Assembly: GCA_043101635.1 (NCBI GenBank)
Contig: JBICIE010000085.1
Coordinates: 1-6,916 of the forward strand
DNA: 6,916 bases
DNA from: CAYMJK01 sp043101635
Lineage (GTDB): Bacteria; Planctomycetota; Phycisphaerae; Phycisphaerales; UBA1924
Reading direction: 5' to 3'
The first letter of the stretch is position 1, and each line of letters starts with the position of its first letter. The notes beneath the pieces were generated by a model that was given only the letters and a program-made list of their open reading frames with translations, was not told where the DNA came from and did not search any database. Below are positions 4,734-6,916 of the stretch, piece by piece. Both the position numbers and the translations under genes were made by a program.

Positions 4734-5720
4734 ATGCCACGAGTACCATCCTGCATGGCGCAAGAGGCACAGGCAGAGCCGCGGACCATGACATGCATGG
4801 AGGTCTGGGGCGGGAACCAGCCGGCGGACCGAGGGGTGGTGATGCCGGGGCTGAGCGCTTACGTCTTCGCGCGGCCGGTCGGGGGCGAGGCGGGGGGCGA
4901 TGTGCACTACGTCTCGAGCTGCGCCACCGGGCGGATCACGCGGATGCTGGTGGCGGATGTCGCCGGGCACGGGGCTCACGTCGCGGCGACGGCGGACCGG
5001 CTGCGCGGGCTGATGCGCCGGTACATCAACTACCTCGACCAGGCGAGCTTCGTGCGGGCGCTCAACGAGCAGTTCGGGCGGTTCGAGCGCGAGGGGCGCT
5101 TTGCGACAGCGCTGTGCCTGACGTACTGGGCGCCAACGCGGATCGCGACGTTCTGCAACGCGGGGCATCCGCGACCGCTGCTGTATCACGGGCGCAGTGG
5201 CCAGTGGCAGACGCTGGACGCGACGACCGTGCGCGAGACGCCGGCGAACCTGCCGCTGGGCATTCTGGCGGCGATCGAGTACGAGCAGTTTCATCAGCGG
5301 CTGGAGGCCCACGATCTGCTGCTGCTGTATACCGATTCGGCGCTGGAGGCGCGCTCGCCGGATGGACGGGAGCTTGGCGAAGGCGGGCTGATCGAAATGA
5401 TCAGCGGACTGAACAGCGCGCATCCGGAGCAGTTGATCGCGGACCTGGCAGCGCGGCTGGTGGCGTACACCGGGCGGGATGAGCTGGAGGATGACCTGAC
5501 GCTGATGCTGGTGGCGCACAACGATGTGCAGCCGCGGTCGGGCGTCAGCGCTTGGCTGGAGGCGAGCGGGCGAGTGGCGAAGGAGGTCGTCACTTCCATC
5601 GGGCGCAAGCCCGTGCCGTGGCCGGACTGGCGGCTGGAGACGTTCGGGGGGATCGTGAGCAAGCGGCTGAATGAGCGCTGGGGCGGAGAGCCGGGGGCGG
5701 ATGAGCGAGTGAGCGAGTAG
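4734..5720 (+). CDS. PP2C/SpoIIE-type serine phosphatase, planctomycete style
   Basis: A 328-residue, probably cytoplasmic metal-dependent phosphatase. PP2C/SpoIIE landmarks are present: 'GEAGGDVHYV' (51-60, metal-binding D56), 'VADVAGHG' (73-80, metal-binding D75), 'FATALCLTYW' (123-132), 'CNAGHPRPLLY' (141-151), 'LLLYTDSALEA' (196-206, D201) and 'EDDLTLMLV' (252-260, metal-binding D254). There is no receiver, GAF, PAS or HAMP domain, so its input is not encoded in the same chain. The segment 'CMEVWGGN' (21-28) before the domain and 'WPDWRLETFGG' near the C terminus are features I associate with a planctomycete group. The family usually dephosphorylates anti-sigma-factor antagonists; no such partner is in the window. 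I chose ATG 4734 (GGAAGGG just upstream, short spacing); ATG 4755 and ATG 4788 are possible. The last codons and stop lie in a 7/8-mer repeat. Confidence 0.85.
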   Translation: MPRVPSCMAQEAQAEPRTMTCMEVWGGNQPADRGVVMPGLSAYVFARPVGGEAGGDVHYVSSCATGRITRMLVADVAGHGAHVAATADRLRGLMRRYINYLDQASFVRALNEQFGRFEREGRFATALCLTYWAPTRIATFCNAGHPRPLLYHGRSGQWQTLDATTVRETPANLPLGILAAIEYEQFHQRLEAHDLLLLYTDSALEARSPDGRELGEGGLIEMISGLNSAHPEQLIADLAARLVAYTGRDELEDDLTLMLVAHNDVQPRSGVSAWLEASGRVAKEVVTSIGRKPVPWPDWRLETFGGIVSKRLNERWGGEPGADERVSE

Positions 5721-5732
5721 CGAGTGAGGGAG
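5703..5732. repeat. Short 7/8-mer repeat over the phosphatase stop codon
   Basis: Two copies of GAGCGAGT (5703-5718) are followed by AGCGAGT (5719-5725) and a degenerate GAGGGAG (5726-5732). The stop TAG 5718-5720 is made by the junction of two units, so the repeat encodes the last residues (ERVSE). The core AGCGA is shared with the array at 894-928. Confidence 0.7.
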
Positions 5733-5777
5733 AGTCGTGGACACCGACCACGCAAGGCCGTGGTCGGTGGCACGACT
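5733..5777. repeat. Long imperfect hairpin / inverted repeat after the phosphatase gene
   Basis: Outer arms AGTCGTG (5733-5739) and CACGACT (5771-5777) and inner arms CACCGACCACG (5742-5752) and CGTGGTCGGTG (5759-5769) pair perfectly, 18 bp in all, around a CAAGGC loop with a small 2/1-nt internal bulge. G residues, not T, follow it, so it is not a classical intrinsic terminator. It may block 3' exonucleases, act in termination in another way, or be a dispersed REP-like element. It separates the phosphatase gene from the pqi genes. Confidence 0.7.
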
Positions 5778-5800
5778 GGGGGGAGACGGCGAGCACCGCG

Positions 5801-6490
5801 ATGTCGCAGAGCCGACATCGGTGGCGCGTAACGGGGTCGGGCGGACGCCTAATACACTTGCGGATGCCGGGGCCTGGGTCCATACCGCTTCGTAGTTGTC
5901 CGCGCTGCGGGCTGGTGATGGGCGTCGGGCGGATCCCGATCGGATCGATCGCGCGGTGCCCGCGCTGTGGCGCCACGGTGCTGCGGGACCGGGAGCCGCG
6001 CCGGCTGAGCCGGGCGGCGGCATTCGCCATGGCGGCGATCATCCTGTATCCGCTGGCGATGGCGCTGCCGATCATGGAGATCGAGCGGCTGGGCCACGCG
6101 CGGGAGACGACGATTCTGGCGGGCGTGGTGGAACTGGCGGCGGAAGGCGAGTGGTTTGTCTCGGCGGTGGTGCTGGTCTGCTCGGTGGTGGCGCCGCTGG
6201 CGAAGCTGGGGGCGATGCTGACGCTGAGCCTGGGCGGGGGCACGCTGCCGCGGGAGCACAAGAGCGCCACGTATCACATCGTGGACTGGATCGGGCGCTG
6301 GGGGATGCTGGATGTGCTGCTGGTGGCGCTGCTGGTGGCGGCGGTGAAGCTCGGCTCGTGGGTCGAGATCCGGCCCGGACCGGGGGCCGCGGCGTTTGCG
6401 CTGGTGGTGATCTTCAGTCTTCTGTCCTCAGCGGCGTTCGATCCGGAGGCGATCTGGACGCAGCGCCGCCCGGAGCGCAAGCATGGGTGA
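5801..6490 (+). CDS. pqiA: PqiA-like (paraquat-inducible protein A) inner-membrane protein, single module
   Basis: A predicted four-TM inner-membrane protein of the PqiA family, which works with MCE proteins of the PqiB type in lipid transport between membranes. From ATG 5801 it has 229 residues: two rubredoxin-like cysteine pairs (CPRC 33-36 and CPRC 53-56), then hydrophobic segments at about 72-93, 117-140, 168-187 and 194-213, ending in 'FDPEAIWTQRR', typical of the family. E. coli PqiA has two such modules; this protein is a single module. The start is uncertain: ATG 5801 lacks a good RBS and adds 21 basic, unconserved residues, while ATG 5864 begins 12 residues before the first cysteine pair but also has no RBS, and would be nearly leaderless if TAATAC/TACACT at 5850-5858 is a -10 box. 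The stop overlaps the next gene by 8 nt. Confidence 0.85.
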   Translation: MSQSRHRWRVTGSGGRLIHLRMPGPGSIPLRSCPRCGLVMGVGRIPIGSIARCPRCGATVLRDREPRRLSRAAAFAMAAIILYPLAMALPIMEIERLGHARETTILAGVVELAAEGEWFVSAVVLVCSVVAPLAKLGAMLTLSLGGGTLPREHKSATYHIVDWIGRWGMLDVLLVALLVAAVKLGSWVEIRPGPGAAAFALVVIFSLLSSAAFDPEAIWTQRRPERKHG

Positions 6491-6916
6491 CAAGAACCAT
6501 GGCGGCGATGCGCGCGCAGCGGCGTCCGAATCAACGGCAGGATTGCCGCAGGCGGAGATCGTGGTGCGCAAGCGCGGCATCAGCCTGGCGTGGATCTGGC
6601 CGGTCCTTGCCCTGGCGCTTGCGGGATGGCTGGGCTGGGGCGCGATGCAGGCGCGAGGGCCGGTGATCAACATTCGCTTTGCGCAGGGGGCCGGCATCGA
6701 GCCGGGCGATCCGCTGACGTACCGCGGGCTGGATGTCGGCGCGGTGCGTGAGGTGCGCCTGAGCCCGGGTCTGGGGAGCGTGGTGGTCGAGGCGGAGTTG
6801 AAGCCGCACGCGGCGGGCCTGGCGCGGGAGGGGGCGAAGTTCTGGATCGTGCGTCCGAGCGTAAGCCTGCGCCGGGTGAGCGGGCTGGAGACGCTGATCG
6901 GGCCGCGATACATCCG
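6483..6916 (+). CDS. pqiB: PqiB-like MCE-domain protein, 3' end outside the window
   Basis: Open from ATG 6483 to the window edge (144 codons). GGAG at 6472-6475 lies 7 nt upstream, and the start overlaps the pqiA stop by 8 nt, so the two should be translationally coupled. A soluble cytoplasmic N terminus precedes 'RKRGISLAWIWPVLALALAGWLGW' (positions 29-52 hold the basic flank and the single TM anchor). Next comes the start of an MCE domain: 'INIRFAQGAGIEPGDPLTYRG' region (62-82), 'VGAVREVRL' (85-93), 'FWIVRPSVSL' (120-129) and 'SGLETLIGPRYI' (133-144). This is the order seen in PqiB proteins, which are long periplasmic proteins with several MCE domains; how many follow here cannot be seen. 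Expected role: a periplasm-spanning lipid-transfer tunnel working with PqiA. Confidence 0.88.
   Translation, partial: MGDKNHGGDARAAASESTAGLPQAEIVVRKRGISLAWIWPVLALALAGWLGWGAMQARGPVINIRFAQGAGIEPGDPLTYRGLDVGAVREVRLSPGLGSVVVEAELKPHAAGLAREGAKFWIVRPSVSLRRVSGLETLIGPRYI

Noticed and set aside
4719..6023. A 434-codon open frame on the minus strand opposite the phosphatase.
   Set aside because: Low-complexity Arg/Pro/Ala/His composition and no motifs; it mirrors the third-position GC of the real plus-strand gene.

Overview
This high-GC window looks like the chromosome of a planctomycete, most likely of the Phycisphaerales. Three signs point there: a membrane protein with a cytoplasmic 'CPKC-NYDL-(x)n-CPEC' zinc ribbon, a secreted CHRD protein ending in two 'DCDGSG-LDFFDFLC-QN' dockerin-like repeats, and a SpoIIE-type phosphatase of a sort I associate with planctomycetes ('CMEVWGGN' near the N terminus). 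The assignment rests on recognised protein style, not on a marker gene.

Layout. 1-79: intergenic, with a (CCCCACG)3 heptamer array. 80-1240 (+): one open frame that probably merges two genes, a two-TM zinc-ribbon protein and a 60-residue small protein starting at 1058, separated by a good intrinsic terminator at 937-968. 1211-1256: a second terminator. 1260-1288: a well-formed sigma70-like promoter (17-bp spacer). About 1295-1615: a highly structured, apparently non-coding RNA or leader ending in its own intrinsic terminator, carrying a 15-nt perfect complement to the usual 16S rRNA 3' end in front of a 12-codon minigene. 1686-2693 (+): a PLP fold-type II serine/threonine dehydratase or hydroxyaspartate ammonia-lyase. 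2707-3303 (-): the secreted CHRD/dockerin-like protein. 3492-4643 (+): a cobalamin-binding domain fused to a MeaB-type GTPase, with no mutase domain. 4734-5720 (+): a PP2C/SpoIIE-type phosphatase. 5801-6490 (+) and 6483-end (+): PqiA-like and PqiB-like (MCE) proteins, overlapping by 8 nt as an operon that runs off the window.

How the parts relate. Only PqiA/PqiB form a clear functional pair, in inter-membrane lipid transport or envelope maintenance. The GTPase fusion implies a B12-dependent acyl-CoA mutase encoded elsewhere. The structured RNA could be a free small RNA or an attenuator for the dehydratase; its folding suggests a translation-coupled switch, but this is inference.

The most unusual theme is a set of short tandem arrays with a seven-base unit. 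I see five: 18-38, 814-841, 894-928, 4649-4676 and a mixed 7/8-mer at 5703-5732. Four of them sit at or just after the 3' end of a gene. The unit sequences differ but the period is shared. The array at 814-841 appears to have thrown the first gene out of its original frame, because a neighbouring frame carries a protein-like tail and a stop at 888-890, just before the next array.
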